Source of the DNA: Corynebacterium anserum
GTDB taxonomy: Bacteria; Actinomycetota; Actinomycetes; Mycobacteriales; Mycobacteriaceae
Length of the DNA stretch: 64,000 nucleotides
Assembly (NCBI RefSeq): GCF_014262665.1
Contig: NZ_CP046883.1
Span: 496,001-560,000 of the forward strand
Direction: 5' to 3'
The first letter of the stretch is position 1. Each line of letters opens with the position of its first letter. The position numbers were made by a program, and so were the translations under genes. Positions 34,501-43,584 of the stretch are shown here, piece after piece. The notes under the pieces are model-generated. The model ran no database searches. It saw nothing but the letters and a program-made list of their open reading frames with translations, and was not told where the DNA came from.

Positions 34501-37165
34501 GGATGTTGCGCGAAATCATCCCGAGTTCCCTGTGATGGTAGAGACCATGCGTGAGTGTCTTCACGACGTCTACAACTTGGATGCATTAGCGCGGATTGTT
34601 CGTGGCCTGCATATACGCAATGGTGTTGAGTCACACCGCGTAGCCGAAGTGACTACCGAAACGCCCAGTGCATTTGCCGAGTCTCTTCTGTTCTCTTACA
34701 CCGGTGCATTCATGTATGAGGGCGATTCCGCCGAGCGCGCAGCTGCCCTAGCTGTGGATCCAGCACTGTTGGCGAAAGTACTAGGAAAATCCGGTGAGGG
34801 ATTGCTCCTCGATCCGAAAATTGTCCGCCAGGTTGAGGACGCTGCGCAATGGATTGCGGATGGCCGACGAGCAGTCACAACTGAGCAGGTTGTAGACATG
34901 CTTCGACAACTCGGACCTCTGACGGAGGAACAGATCCTCGAGCGGCGGGAAATGTCCAAGCTGGGGAAGGACAGCGACCAACGAGAAACACCCGAGCAAA
35001 AGAAGGACGCTGAGTGGCAGGAAATGCCCGGGGCGGAGAAGGGGGGCGTCGGAATTGAAGGGGACAGCAACCCATTGTCAGCCATGGTTTCACCTGCAGG
35101 GGCTCCGCTGGGGGGAGTTAGTAATGCGAATGAGCAGGATCCACTCAGCGACGTGCGTACCTTGATCCCGCAGCGGGTGGTGACCGTGAAATTTGGTGGG
35201 GCGACAAAATTTGCGGTCGTGGAAGACGTGCCATTGTTACGCGATGCGTTGGGAGTTCCGGTTCCTCCTGGCGCGGCGGCGGATCCGAAGCCCGTGCAGG
35301 ATGCGCTGGATCAACTGTTGTTGCGGTGGATGCGGCATCGTGGTCCTGTTACGGCCGCAGACGCGGCAAAGGAATTTGGCCTGGGCGTGGCGACTGCCGA
35401 TGGCTTGTTACGCCGATGGGTGGAACAACGGCGACTGGATTCTGGCACTTTCGTTGCGGGGGCTGTGAGCGCTGATGGTGAGGCTACCAGTGGTGAGTCT
35501 GTCGATAGTGGGACTAGCGGTGGTCGTGAGAGTACTGGCAGTGGGGCTGCCGGTAATGGGGCTAGTGGTCGTGACCAGGTTACGCAGTATATCGATGTGG
35601 GAATGCTGCGTCGCTTGCGTTCGGCCACGCTTGCAGCCGCCCGTGGAACCCTGGAACCCGTGAGCAAACGCACCTACGCACGCTTCTTGCAGGCATGGCA
35701 TGGCATTGGGGATTCTGAACGCGAAGACCTGGTCAACGTCATTGAGCAGCTTGCTGGCATCCCGTTGCCGGCCAGCGCATGGGAAACGCTTGTACTTCCG
35801 GCGCGTATTCCTGATTACCGTCCAAGTGATCTCGACGAGTTACTCAGTAGTGGCGAAATCATAGCTGTAGGCGCAGGAACGGCCAGCAGTAGTGATCCGC
35901 TCCTGATGTTGCTGCCCAGTGACGTTGCTCCTGCGCTGCAGGATATCGCTTCCAGTGCTCCTGCGCTGGGCAACAGTCCTGAAAAGTTTACGGAGCTGGA
36001 TACTACTTCCGCTGCTCCTGCGCTGGGCATAGTTGCTACGCAGATTGTTCAGCATCTTAGTGGCGGGGGCGCATTCCTTGCCGCCGAGTTGGCACGAGCT
36101 ATCGACGCTGATCACCGTGAAATAGACACGGCTCTGTGGGAACTCTTCGACGCAGGTCTCATCACCCCCGACTCTTTTGCACCTTTGCGTCGCCGCTTAG
36201 TCGACGCAGGTACTACCGGTAAACAAGCCCACCGTGCGCCTCGGCGGGGACGAGGACGGGGAAGCACCCGCACGCTGCGCCTGGGAAGAAATAGTTTCGC
36301 CCACGCTGCGCGCAGTGAGGAGGCGCGGGCCCGCAGAGCCGCATTAAACGCACATGCCTCAGTACCGGGTCGGTGGGCCGCCATCCCCACTATCAGTGTT
36401 GACGAGGCTGATCGCGCGGTGGCTCGGAGTGAAGCATGGCTGGATCGCTATGGTGTGGTCACGCGCGGATCCATCGTGGCGGAGAAGACTAGCGGAGGTT
36501 TCGCGGAAGCTTACCGCACGCTGAGCGCGTGGGAGGACTCTGGGGTGGTGATGCGTGGCTATGTCGTGGAGGGGCTAGGCGGTGCACAGTTCGCGCCGCG
36601 TGGTGTGATCAACCAGCTCCGACGCATGGAAGATGGGCAAGAGGGATCCTCCGCGACGCACTCCAGTAGTGGGCTTTCTTCAACGGTGACCGGTAGGAAA
36701 GGGCCTGCTGCGCCTGCTGGCGGAGGGTTACCTGCCTCGATAGGGGGGAACCGTGACACCATTCTTCTGGCGGCTGTTGATCCGGCAAACCCCTACGGCT
36801 CCGCGTTGCCGTGGCCAGCGAGTGTGGAGGGCGCCACGGCACCACATCGTGGTGCTGGTGCCCTCGTGATAGTGCGTGACGGAGAGTTGTTAGCTCATCT
36901 CACCCGCGGTGCCCACAGTATTACCGTGTTTCCAACTGACGGCGAAGTAAACTTCGACGATTCTGATGGCCATACGAGGACAACGGTAGTGGCGTCGGGG
37001 CGAATCGGCGAAGTGACCGAGGCATTAAGTGCGGCGGTCAGAGCAGGGCGACTTGCGCCAGTGGTGCTCGAGAAGATCAACGGGCAGTCAGTGATGGAGA
37101 CAGATACCAGGCCATGGAGCATAGCTGGAGCCAGACTCACGCCCAAGGGGTTGAGTATCAAATGA
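31523..37165 (+). CDS. lhr: Lhr-type ATP-dependent DNA helicase
   Basis: A giant superfamily 2 helicase of 1880 residues. Motifs of the Lhr core: Q-motif AVQLQAWAAI, Walker A APTGSGKTLAAF, Ia YVSPLKALGVD, DEVH box, RIGLSATVN and QRCGRAGHT in the second RecA domain, then winged-helix and Lhr-specific domains and the long C-terminal region found in full-length Lhr. It translocates 3'-5' on single-stranded DNA and unwinds RNA:DNA hybrids in repair. Length exceeds the usual 1500-1550 residues because of at least four low-complexity insertions, near residues 270-340, 565-610, 1130-1210 and 1310-1350. The start at ATG 31523 fits a leaderless promoter. nei2 follows, as in mycobacteria. Confidence 0.94.
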   Translation: MPTDPLSNFHAPVSAWFRDVFVEPTAVQLQAWAAISSGKNTLVVAPTGSGKTLAAFLWSLSELTSRPLLTDTPCQFPQTDSGKTTQVAATGNTKVVYVSPLKALGVDVDRNLAAPLAGIARTASVMGETVAPVRVGVRSGDTPASERAKLVRNPPEILITTPESLYLMLTSKAAGTLSGVETVIVDEVHVVAGTKRGTHLALSLERLEMLTSRPVQRIGLSATVNPIDTVASFLGGDRPVEIVNPAITKSWDVQVRSVVKDFQDPPAREDIDAACYEDTAAVNEEGFAPRDEDETGLMDKGSAPSEDGESAPIDEALLGPTLMGEGVGGNTDNGSGARVASGVDKESALPQQKSVWPHIQRAVYEQVMANRSTLVFVNSRRTAERLTGALNEEWAREHDPESLATPTRRDPAQLMAQSAQVTGAEPVIARAHHGSVSKDERADIEDALKTGRLKAVVATSSLELGIDMGLVDHVIQVGAPPSVSAAVQRCGRAGHTVGAVSHATVYPLHKRDAEVATVVVDRMLKGELEPLNVVTNALDVLAQQTVAAAVQAEITAGLGLGCGSDVRENPAGDDAVGGDSGDSNVHGEAAVGGDNDMHAGAAVGGDSHAGSTQGSLNVEQWWRSVRRAYPYNALPRDAYDGVIELISGHYPSTDFADLKPRVVYDPLRGTLSARPGAQRTAVTNGGTIPDRGMFGVFLAAGSETGARRVGELDEEMVYESRVGDVFTLGASSWRIVEITRDQVIVSPAAGHTGRLPFWTGDAEGRPIELGRAIGKSRRAWGDGGLLDLRRAPFICENTRSNMDSFYSEQKESAGVLPDEKTILIERFRDDIGDWRVVVHTPFGRGVNAPWAMALSAQLQRATGIDAMAVAGDDGMVLRLPYSDEPPGLSLLLGNEDADAPRSDGVVFETRMPTGRATESVVGMQTERGTEFAIDAAGNHEDHIIADVMHNVGSSALFAGRFRECAARSLLLPRRHPGKRQPLWQQRQRAAQLLDVARNHPEFPVMVETMRECLHDVYNLDALARIVRGLHIRNGVESHRVAEVTTETPSAFAESLLFSYTGAFMYEGDSAERAAALAVDPALLAKVLGKSGEGLLLDPKIVRQVEDAAQWIADGRRAVTTEQVVDMLRQLGPLTEEQILERREMSKLGKDSDQRETPEQKKDAEWQEMPGAEKGGVGIEGDSNPLSAMVSPAGAPLGGVSNANEQDPLSDVRTLIPQRVVTVKFGGATKFAVVEDVPLLRDALGVPVPPGAAADPKPVQDALDQLLLRWMRHRGPVTAADAAKEFGLGVATADGLLRRWVEQRRLDSGTFVAGAVSADGEATSGESVDSGTSGGRESTGSGAAGNGASGRDQVTQYIDVGMLRRLRSATLAAARGTLEPVSKRTYARFLQAWHGIGDSEREDLVNVIEQLAGIPLPASAWETLVLPARIPDYRPSDLDELLSSGEIIAVGAGTASSSDPLLMLLPSDVAPALQDIASSAPALGNSPEKFTELDTTSAAPALGIVATQIVQHLSGGGAFLAAELARAIDADHREIDTALWELFDAGLITPDSFAPLRRRLVDAGTTGKQAHRAPRRGRGRGSTRTLRLGRNSFAHAARSEEARARRAALNAHASVPGRWAAIPTISVDEADRAVARSEAWLDRYGVVTRGSIVAEKTSGGFAEAYRTLSAWEDSGVVMRGYVVEGLGGAQFAPRGVINQLRRMEDGQEGSSATHSSSGLSSTVTGRKGPAAPAGGGLPASIGGNRDTILLAAVDPANPYGSALPWPASVEGATAPHRGAGALVIVRDGELLAHLTRGAHSITVFPTDGEVNFDDSDGHTRTTVVASGRIGEVTEALSAAVRAGRLAPVVLEKINGQSVMETDTRPWSIAGARLTPKGLSIK

Positions 37166-37252
37166 GGACGCAGCGTGTAGCCCACCAGTTTGGTCAGCAC
37201 GGGGTTAGGTTGAGTGCGGACGAGTATGGCGTCGAGGCGAAGGCGGTGCGTC

Positions 37253-38164
37253 ATGCCAGAAGGTGATTCAGTACTGCAATTGTCTAATAGGTTGCAGTGG
37301 ATGACCGGGAGAACTGTGACCTACACGGATGTGCGTGTCCCAAGGTTTGCCACGATTAGATTCGATGGGCAGCAAGTAGAGCGCGTTTGGCCATATGGAA
37401 AACACCTATTTATGCACATCGGTGATCAGGTCGTGCATACACACCTGAAAATGGAAGGCGTGTGGTCAATCCATGCCAGGGGGAGTAGATGGCGTCGTCC
37501 GGGATATACAGCGCGGATCGTATTGAGACTCACCCCTCAATATGACGGCGGCCCGGAAATTGAGGTCGTAGGGCACTCGTTGGGATTCGTGCGTGTATTC
37601 CAGCACACGGACTACGCGCGAGTGATTCAACACTTAGGGCCCGATATCCTGGCAGCTGACTGGGATGAACTAGGAGTTGCCGGAGGTTCCGCATGTGGAG
37701 CCGATGGACAAATGGGGAGAGGACGATGGGAAGGAAGTGGCCGAGAGGAAGCTATACGTAGGATTATGCGCAGGCCAGAGCGCTCACTGGGGGCGGCGCT
37801 GCTGGATCAGAAAAATGTAGCGGGCATTGGCAACGAGTACCGGGCAGAGATTATGTTCCTTCTGGGGCTTCATCCAGCAGTCGGCGTGGGAACTGTAGGG
37901 TCTGCAGGGGTGGAAAAAGCCGTAGATCTATCTCGGCGGTTGATGTGGGCAAATCGGCTAGAACCACACCGCACCTTCACTGGGGATAAACGCCCAGGAA
38001 TGGGCAATTTTGTGTTTGGACGCGCAGGGAAAGCCTGTCGACGCTGTGGTGAAACAATAGAACAGTCTTCATTGGGAGGACGTTTCGCCGGTGGCGACCC
38101 TGATCTTGATGCAGGTGAACTCGAACGCATTATTTGGTGGTGCCCGAACTGCCAAGAAATGTGA
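37253..38164 (+). CDS. nei2: Nei-type formamidopyrimidine/endonuclease VIII DNA glycosylase
   Basis: 303 residues. ATG 37253 is certain because the enzyme needs Pro-Glu directly after Met (MPEGDSVLQL); the Pro amine is the Schiff-base nucleophile for excising oxidised bases. GDQVVHTHLKMEGVWSIH and ALLDQKNVAGIGNEYRAEIM (helix-two-turn-helix) follow. A four-Cys zinc finger (CRRCGETIEQSS and WWCPNCQEM) ends the chain. A Gly-rich insertion (GVAGGSACGADGQMGRG) precedes the helix-two-turn-helix. The adjacency to lhr mirrors the mycobacterial lhr-nei2 locus, implying joint action in base-lesion repair. Confidence 0.93.
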   Translation: MPEGDSVLQLSNRLQWMTGRTVTYTDVRVPRFATIRFDGQQVERVWPYGKHLFMHIGDQVVHTHLKMEGVWSIHARGSRWRRPGYTARIVLRLTPQYDGGPEIEVVGHSLGFVRVFQHTDYARVIQHLGPDILAADWDELGVAGGSACGADGQMGRGRWEGSGREEAIRRIMRRPERSLGAALLDQKNVAGIGNEYRAEIMFLLGLHPAVGVGTVGSAGVEKAVDLSRRLMWANRLEPHRTFTGDKRPGMGNFVFGRAGKACRRCGETIEQSSLGGRFAGGDPDLDAGELERIIWWCPNCQEM

Positions 38165-38188
38165 TGGCTCGTATTCATGAGCTCTCTA

Positions 38189-38280
38189 AGGGGATCGCTT
38201 CTCTACGCTGGGGTTCTCAGGAGGATTGCTCTTCTACCCTCGGGGTCCAAGGGGGATCGCTTCTCTACGCTTGGGTTTTG
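38189..38280. repeat. Imperfect 31-bp tandem repeat, 3 copies
   Basis: Units at 38189-38218, 38219-38249 and 38250-38280, each of the form AGGGGATCGCTTCTCTACGC plus a G-rich tail. Units 1 and 3 are nearly identical; unit 2 has diverged. The array begins 25 bp after the nei2 stop. Confidence 0.88.
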
Positions 38281-38675
38281 TTGTGGGGGTTGGGATTTGT
38301 TTCGTGGGGCGGGGCTTTGTGTGGGGGAGGACTGGCATATGTGCGGGGCGATAGTTTTCTGAAAATTCTTTAAACCCTCTTTTAGAGGAATGTGCCATTT
38401 TGGTGGTGTGCGGGGGTCTGGAAGCTTGAGGTGAGGGCCTATCTGGATCCCTGTGTCGCACTTCATTTGGATTAATGCAACAAATGTCGACATGAACCCA
38501 TTGTCGGGGATTTCCATGTGTGAATGACCAGGGATTTTGCTAGGCGAGGGAAAGTTCGTGTCGACAATTGTGACGCGAGCATGGAATAGGGTCGAGAGTC
38601 TGGAAACAAGCAGGTATAGGGAAATGAAGAGGTGCGAGAAGAATGCCGGGTCCAGCGATCATAGTGATTGCTGTG

Positions 38676-38745
38676 GTTGATGAGGAGCAGGGGGCCGGCG
38701 AGGTGGAAGGGTTAGTGAGGAGCAAGGGACTGGCGAGGTGGAAGA
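38676..38745. repeat. Imperfect 35-bp tandem duplication
   Basis: Units 38676-38710 and 38711-38745 share GAGGAGCA-GGG and GGCGAGGTGGAAG with a few substitutions. Confidence 0.85.
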
Positions 38746-38912
38746 TTCTGGTGAGTCAGAGGATTCTAGAGAGTGAGCAGGGGCTGGTGTTCGACATGCT
38801 GCGATGTGCTGGGAAAGCGGTGTCTGGGATGCTGTCGGTCTCACTTACTTTCGGGAGATACTCGCCAAATGACGTGTCCTCCACGCGGTGAAAACCCACA
38901 GATCATCGCCAG

Positions 38913-39047
38913 CAATACCGAACCTTGGCTTGGGATACGTTGATGCCTGGTTGCGCGCAATACCGAACCTTGGCTTGGGATACGTTGATGCCTGGTTGCG
39001 CGCAATACCGAACCTTGGCTTGAGATACGTTGATGCCTGGTTGCCTG
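38913..39047. repeat. 45-bp tandem repeat, 3 copies
   Basis: Units at 38913-38957, 38958-39002 and 39003-39047. The first two are almost identical and the third differs at a few positions. The unit junctions form the palindrome TTGCGCGCAA. The array ends 102 bp beyond the pgi stop. Confidence 0.95.
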
Positions 39048-39148
39048 GGACTTCGAAAACTCCGGCTCATGCCTGGCTGTGCCATCTTAAGAGACAGCAC
39101 CACCAGCGCGTCGCGGTAGCGCTTAACGAGCCAGAAACACCGCAGAGC

Positions 39149-40837
39149 CTATTCGCGCAGGTCGCGGTAGTATTCGATGAGAGAGTCGGTGGAGGAATCG
39201 CCGGCGTCGGAACGTTCTTCGCCCTTCACAGCAGGCAGCAAGTCGTTAGCCTGCTTCTTCCCTAGCTCAACGCCCCATTGGTCGAAGCTGTTAATGCCCC
39301 AGATGACGCCCTGGACGAAAGTGATGTGCTCGTAGAGAGCGATGAGTGCGCCCAGAACCCGTGGGCGCAGTTTCTCCGCCATGATCGTGGTGGAAGGGCG
39401 ATTTCCTGGCATGACTTTGTGCGGGATCAGTTCTTCCTCCACGCCTTCTTCCCGCAATTCATCAGCGGTTTTGCCGAATGCGAGCACGCGGGTCTGGGCG
39501 AAGAAATTGCTCATGAGCATGTCATGCATGCTGGTTTCGCCGTCGGCACCGATGTTGTCATCGTGGCTGTTCACGAAACCGATGAAGTCTGCTGGGACCA
39601 CGCGGGTGCCCTGGTGCATCAGCTGGAAGAAGGCGTGCTGACCGTTGGTGCCGGGTTCTCCCCAGTATATTTCTCCGGTGGGAAGGTCGACGGGGGAGCC
39701 GTCCAGGCGCACTGACTTGCCATTGGATTCCATGGTTAGCTGCTGCAGGTAAGCGGGGAAGCGAGCCATATCTTGGTTATAAGGCAGGACCGCGTGGGTT
39801 TCGTAACCCAGGAGGTCTGTGTACCAGACACCCAGCATGCCCATGAGGACGGGCACGTTCATTTCCAGTGGTTCGGTGCGGAAGTGGTCGTCGACGGCGT
39901 AGAAGCCCTCGAGGAATTCCATGAAGTCCGCCGGTCCAATTGCGGCCATCAGTGAGAGTCCGATAGCTGAGTCGACGGAGTAGCGTCCGCCGACCCAGTC
40001 CCAGAAGCCGAACATGTTCTTCGGATCGATCCCGAATTCGCGCACTTTCTCTTCGTTGGTGGAAACAGCGACAAAGTGTTTTTCGGTGATCGCGCGGATT
40101 TCTTCTTCCGTCTCTGCTGGGACTCCGGCGTGTGTGAGTTCGCTGAGCAGCCAGCGTTTTGCGGCGTGGGCGTTAGATAGTGTCTCTGAGGTGGTAAATG
40201 TTTTCGATGCGACGACGAATAGGGTGGATTCGGCGTCGAGGCCATTGAGAGTGCCTGCGAGATCGTTGGGATCGATGTTAGCGATGAAGTGCGGGGTGAT
40301 GCCTGCGGTTTGATAAGGGCGGAGAGCTTGTGCTGCCATTGCTGGGCCGAGGTCTGATCCACCAATGCCGATATTCACAACGTGTTTGATTGTGTGGTTG
40401 GTGACACCGCGCCAGGCGCCGGACCGAAGTGCGCGGGCGAGGTCGCGTAGGCGACCCAGGACGGCGTGTACGTCTGCGGCGACATCTTGGTCTTCCAGGG
40501 CGAAGTCGCGTTCTACTGGCATGCGTAGCGCTGTGTGAAGTACTGCGCGTTTTTCGGTGGTGTTGATTTTTTCTCCGTTGAACATCGCTGAGCGGTATTC
40601 TTCGAGCCCCATGTCGCGCGCTACATCCACGAGTGTGTGGAGCGTGCGTTCGTCAATGAGGTTCTTTGAAAGGTCGACGTGCAGAGGTCCTAGTTCGAAT
40701 GTCATGTCGCCTGCGCGGCCGGGTTGTTCGGCGAAGAGTTGACGCAGGGAGGTCTGTGTCATCTTGTGGGCTTGTTTTTCCAGCTCGGACCAGTCGCGAG
40801 CGTTCGTCACAGAGTTGGTGTTGACGGGGATGTTCAC
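39149..40837 (-). CDS. pgi: Glucose-6-phosphate isomerase
   Basis: Pgi interconverts glucose-6-phosphate and fructose-6-phosphate. Both signatures are present: [16 protein letters not shown] and [19 protein letters not shown]. The catalytic Glu/His region is in [17 protein letters not shown], and the N-terminal half has [20 protein letters not shown]. The frame is open to GTG 40876, but GTG 40837 (NIPVNTNSV) follows AAAGGAGG by 10 nt and is preferred, giving 562 residues, close to the corynebacterial norm. Divergent from the aldehyde dehydrogenase at 41069. Confidence 0.96.
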   Translation of the reverse strand: MNIPVNTNSVTNARDWSELEKQAHKMTQTSLRQLFAEQPGRAGDMTFELGPLHVDLSKNLIDERTLHTLVDVARDMGLEEYRSAMFNGEKINTTEKRAVLHTALRMPVERDFALEDQDVAADVHAVLGRLRDLARALRSGAWRGVTNHTIKHVVNIGIGGSDLGPAMAAQALRPYQTAGITPHFIANIDPNDLAGTLNGLDAESTLFVVASKTFTTSETLSNAHAAKRWLLSELTHAGVPAETEEEIRAITEKHFVAVSTNEEKVREFGIDPKNMFGFWDWVGGRYSVDSAIGLSLMAAIGPADFMEFLEGFYAVDDHFRTEPLEMNVPVLMGMLGVWYTDLLGYETHAVLPYNQDMARFPAYLQQLTMESNGKSVRLDGSPVDLPTGEIYWGEPGTNGQHAFFQLMHQGTRVVPADFIGFVNSHDDNIGADGETSMHDMLMSNFFAQTRVLAFGKTADELREEGVEEELIPHKVMPGNRPSTTIMAEKLRPRVLGALIALYEHITFVQGVIWGINSFDQWGVELGKKQANDLLPAVKGEERSDAGDSSTDSLIEYYRDLRE

Positions 40838-41068
40838 GGTGAGGTGGCCTCCTTTGGACACATGTTGGCAGCGCACTTTTGGTTTGTTTTCTGTTTCCCA
40901 CGCTACTTGAGTATGCGGGTATGTGTCGGCCGGGATGTTTTGGCAGTGTGCTTTATTGTGTTGTGGTCTAGGAAACGTCTAGGTCAGGTCGGGGGTTGTT
41001 GGTTGTCGTGGGGAGGCCGTGGATGGAAGTTTCTGCACGCGTTGGGGTTGTGGTGGCACAGTAGGGGA

Positions 41069-42580
41069 ATGAAGCATTGTGATGTTTATGCCATTGTTCG
41101 TGCCGGGGAGCGCGAAATCCGTGTCCCTACGGGTTTATTCCTGGGTGGGGAATTTGTTGCTGGTTCCTCTGGGGAGTCCTTTTCTGTCATCGACGCCAGT
41201 ACCTCCCTTCCTATTGTTGATGTCGCTAGTGCGTCGGAGGATGATGCTCGCCGTGCGTTGGATACGGCAGTTTCTGTTCAGGAAGAGTGGGCAGAGAGCA
41301 GTCCAAAGGAGCGTTCTGAGGTGCTCTGGCGGGCGTTTGAGCTCGTCATGGAGCATGTTGACGAGCTGTCTGCGCTACAGTCACTGGAGTTGGGGCGGGC
41401 TTTGCCGGATTCTAGGTCTGAGGTGGCGTATGGGGCGGAGTACTTTCGGTGGTTCTCTCAGCAGGCGATGGCTGTGAGGGGAGACTATCGGGTTCCGCCG
41501 TCGGGTGTGGGGCGTGTGGTCACTCATCATCGCCCTATGGGGCCGGTGCTGGCGATCACGCCGTGGAATTTCCCGTTGGCGATGATCGCTCGTAAGGTTG
41601 CGCCGGCTATTGCCGCGGGCTGCACGGTGATTGTGAAACCTGCGCAGATGACGCCGCTTACCGCCTTATACTTAGGCGAGTTGTTGCAAAAGGCTGGTGT
41701 GCCCGATGGGGTAGTGCAGGTTGTGCCGACGGGATCTGCGAAGAATGTGTCGGTGCTGTTGGGGGATGATCGCCTGCGCAAACTCACGTTCACTGGTTCT
41801 ACTGAAGTGGGGCAAATGTTGGCTGCAACAGCGATGGAAAAAACTATTCGTACGAGTTTGGAGCTCGGCGGGAATGCGCCATTTGTAGTACTTGAGCATG
41901 CTGATGTGGATAAAGCGGTGACCGAGGCGGTGACTGCGAAGATGCGTGGCGCTGGTCAGGTGTGTGTGGCGGGAAACCGGTATGTGGTGCATGAGAGCGT
42001 GGTTGAGGAGTTCACCACGGGGGTGGTGAAGAAGATGAGTGAGTTTGTCATGGGGCCTGGCGTGCAAGAGGGGGTGACCATGGGAGCTTTGGTTAGTGCG
42101 AATGAGCGTGACAAGGTCAAGGGGCTGGTTGAGCGGGCTGTGGATGATGGAGCAGTGGTGGAGCTTGGTGGTCCGGATGCGTTGGCAAGGTTGGGTGAGA
42201 CTCATCCTGAACTGGATCCGCGGGGTTTTTGGTATCCGCCAACTGTTCTCAGTCGCGTAACGCCTGAGTTTGAGATCGCGAGGACAGAGATTTTCGGTCC
42301 TGTTGTTGCTATTCAGACGTTCACTGATGAGGAGGAGGCTTTGCGCATTGCTAATGACACTCCATTTGGTTTAGCGGCGTATGTGTGTGGAGAGAAGTTA
42401 GCTGAGACGCTGAGATTTGCGGAGAAGATGGAGGCCGGCATGGTTGCGGTTAATCGTGGTGCGTTATCAGACGCAACAGCCCCTTTCGGTGGTGTGAAGC
42501 AATCCGGTATTGGCCGCGAGGGCGGCTTTGAGGGGATCGATGAGTATCTTGAGACGGTGTACATCGCTTTGCCTGGATAG
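41069..42580 (+). CDS. NAD(P)-dependent aldehyde dehydrogenase (GabD-like)
   Basis: 503 residues. Cofactor binding is in AITPWNFPLAMIARKVAPAI and TFTGSTEVGQ, the general-base Glu in SLELGGNAPFVV, and the nucleophile Cys in GAGQVCVAGNRYVVHE. The C-terminal EIFGPVVAI and FGGVKQSGIGREGG are typical. Closest in pattern to succinate-semialdehyde dehydrogenases, but substrate choice is not certain. An in-frame extension reaches back to TTG 40724 through the start of pgi and is rejected; ATG 41069 begins a compact, family-like N-terminus. No strong ribosome site precedes it, and CACAGT six bases upstream might act as a leaderless -10. Confidence 0.9.
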   Translation: MKHCDVYAIVRAGEREIRVPTGLFLGGEFVAGSSGESFSVIDASTSLPIVDVASASEDDARRALDTAVSVQEEWAESSPKERSEVLWRAFELVMEHVDELSALQSLELGRALPDSRSEVAYGAEYFRWFSQQAMAVRGDYRVPPSGVGRVVTHHRPMGPVLAITPWNFPLAMIARKVAPAIAAGCTVIVKPAQMTPLTALYLGELLQKAGVPDGVVQVVPTGSAKNVSVLLGDDRLRKLTFTGSTEVGQMLAATAMEKTIRTSLELGGNAPFVVLEHADVDKAVTEAVTAKMRGAGQVCVAGNRYVVHESVVEEFTTGVVKKMSEFVMGPGVQEGVTMGALVSANERDKVKGLVERAVDDGAVVELGGPDALARLGETHPELDPRGFWYPPTVLSRVTPEFEIARTEIFGPVVAIQTFTDEEEALRIANDTPFGLAAYVCGEKLAETLRFAEKMEAGMVAVNRGALSDATAPFGGVKQSGIGREGGFEGIDEYLETVYIALPG

Positions 42581-42997
42581 TTGTTTGCTGTGGTGCATGT
42601 ATTGCCATTTGTTGCGACGTGTGGATTCGCGCGGGTGCCGCGCGACCGTTAAGAAGAGGAGCATTGTCTGTGGTCGCAGGTTGTGCTGCCAGACTGGTCG
42701 CGTGGAGGAGTGGGGTTGATGAACCGCTTGGCGAATGGTGTCTGCTTGACACAAGTAGGTGATGTGTCACTAAAATGCGTTGGGTGGTGTTCCTCGGCGC
42801 GTGGGCGTCGATATAAGAGCAACACAGACCACATGGGCTCTACGCCTCAAAGACGGCAACCGTTCGCAGCAGAGATGATGTGAGAAGTCCCAAGGGGTAG
42901 CAACTGTTCGCAGCATGGCTGTCCTGAACAAGAGTCAGGTGTGGCATCGACAAGAAACGACAAGAGACAAAAAGAGACGGCAAGAAAGAAGAAAACT
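42581..42997. other. Intergenic stretch before the FMN reductase
   Basis: 417 bp without a supported gene. It includes a direct repeat GCAACNGTTCGCAGCA at 42856-42871 and 42900-42915 (44-bp offset) and purine-rich sequence just before ATG 42998. Confidence 0.5.
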
Positions 42998-43570
42998 ATG
43001 AAGATTGTTGCAATTGTAGGATCAACCAGGCAGAACGCTGTGGGGCCGCAGATTGGTCAGTGGGTTAAAGAACAGGCACCGGCGATTACCGACAACATCG
43101 TGGGCGTGGAGAATGTGGAGCTTGATGTTGTGGAGCTCGGTGAGTTTCAGCTGCCACTATTCGACGGGCCGGTTCCATCGATGGCATTGGGAAAGAAGTA
43201 CGAGGACGAGCGCGTTACCAAGTGGTCGAAAGTGATCGACGCCGCCGATGCCTTCCTATTCATCACCCCTGAATACAACCACTCCGTGCCTGCCCCGTTC
43301 AAGAACGCAGTGGATAGCTTGGGTGCCGAGTGGTCCGGTAAAGCCGTGGGCTTTGTGGGGTACAGCTTCACCGGAGGTGTGCGTGTTGTGGAGCACTGGC
43401 GAAGCATCCTGTCGAACTTCCAGATGGCGGATGTGCGCAATACCGTGGACATCAACCTAGCCACCGCTCTCGACGGTGAAGGCTCCTTCATTGCGGGTGA
43501 TGAGTATGTTGACGCTCTGCGCACCGTGATTACCGATGTGGCAGTTCTTGCCCATCAGTTGGCCAAGTAG
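42998..43570 (+). CDS. NADPH-dependent FMN reductase / quinone reductase
   Basis: 190 residues of flavodoxin-like fold. GSTRQNAVGPQIGQWV is the phosphate-binding loop for FMN. LPLFDGPVPSMALGKKY and the signature FITPEYNHSVPAPFKNAVDS follow, with VGFVGYSFTGGVRVVEHWRS downstream. It belongs to the SsuE/YLR011w (NADPH_dep_FMN_red) group, which supplies reduced flavin or detoxifies quinones. ATG 42998 is preceded by AAGAAAGAAG and begins the conserved MKIVAIVGSTR. Confidence 0.92.
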   Translation: MKIVAIVGSTRQNAVGPQIGQWVKEQAPAITDNIVGVENVELDVVELGEFQLPLFDGPVPSMALGKKYEDERVTKWSKVIDAADAFLFITPEYNHSVPAPFKNAVDSLGAEWSGKAVGFVGYSFTGGVRVVEHWRSILSNFQMADVRNTVDINLATALDGEGSFIAGDEYVDALRTVITDVAVLAHQLAK

Positions 43571-43584
43571 CTGGCAGATTAACT

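Larger units (their letters stand above)
38165..39148. other. Repeat-rich 984-bp intergenic region between nei2 and pgi
   Basis: No gene supported. The region is built largely of short tandem arrays listed separately (31, 35 and 45 bp periods). Long frames exist on both strands through the 45-bp array, but only because 45 is a multiple of three. No ribosome site or conserved protein was found. Confidence 0.7.

Noticed and set aside
38888..39265. Frame encoding 15-residue repeats (AIPNLGLGYVDAWLR) over the 45-bp array
   Set aside because: The repeat period is a multiple of three, so frames stay open on both strands by construction. The frame also runs into the pgi 3' end and lacks a ribosome site.
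40724..41068. 5' extension of the aldehyde dehydrogenase frame back to TTG 40724
   Set aside because: It runs antisense through the first 114 bp of pgi and its translation is not ALDH-like. ATG 41069 gives a normal-length enzyme.
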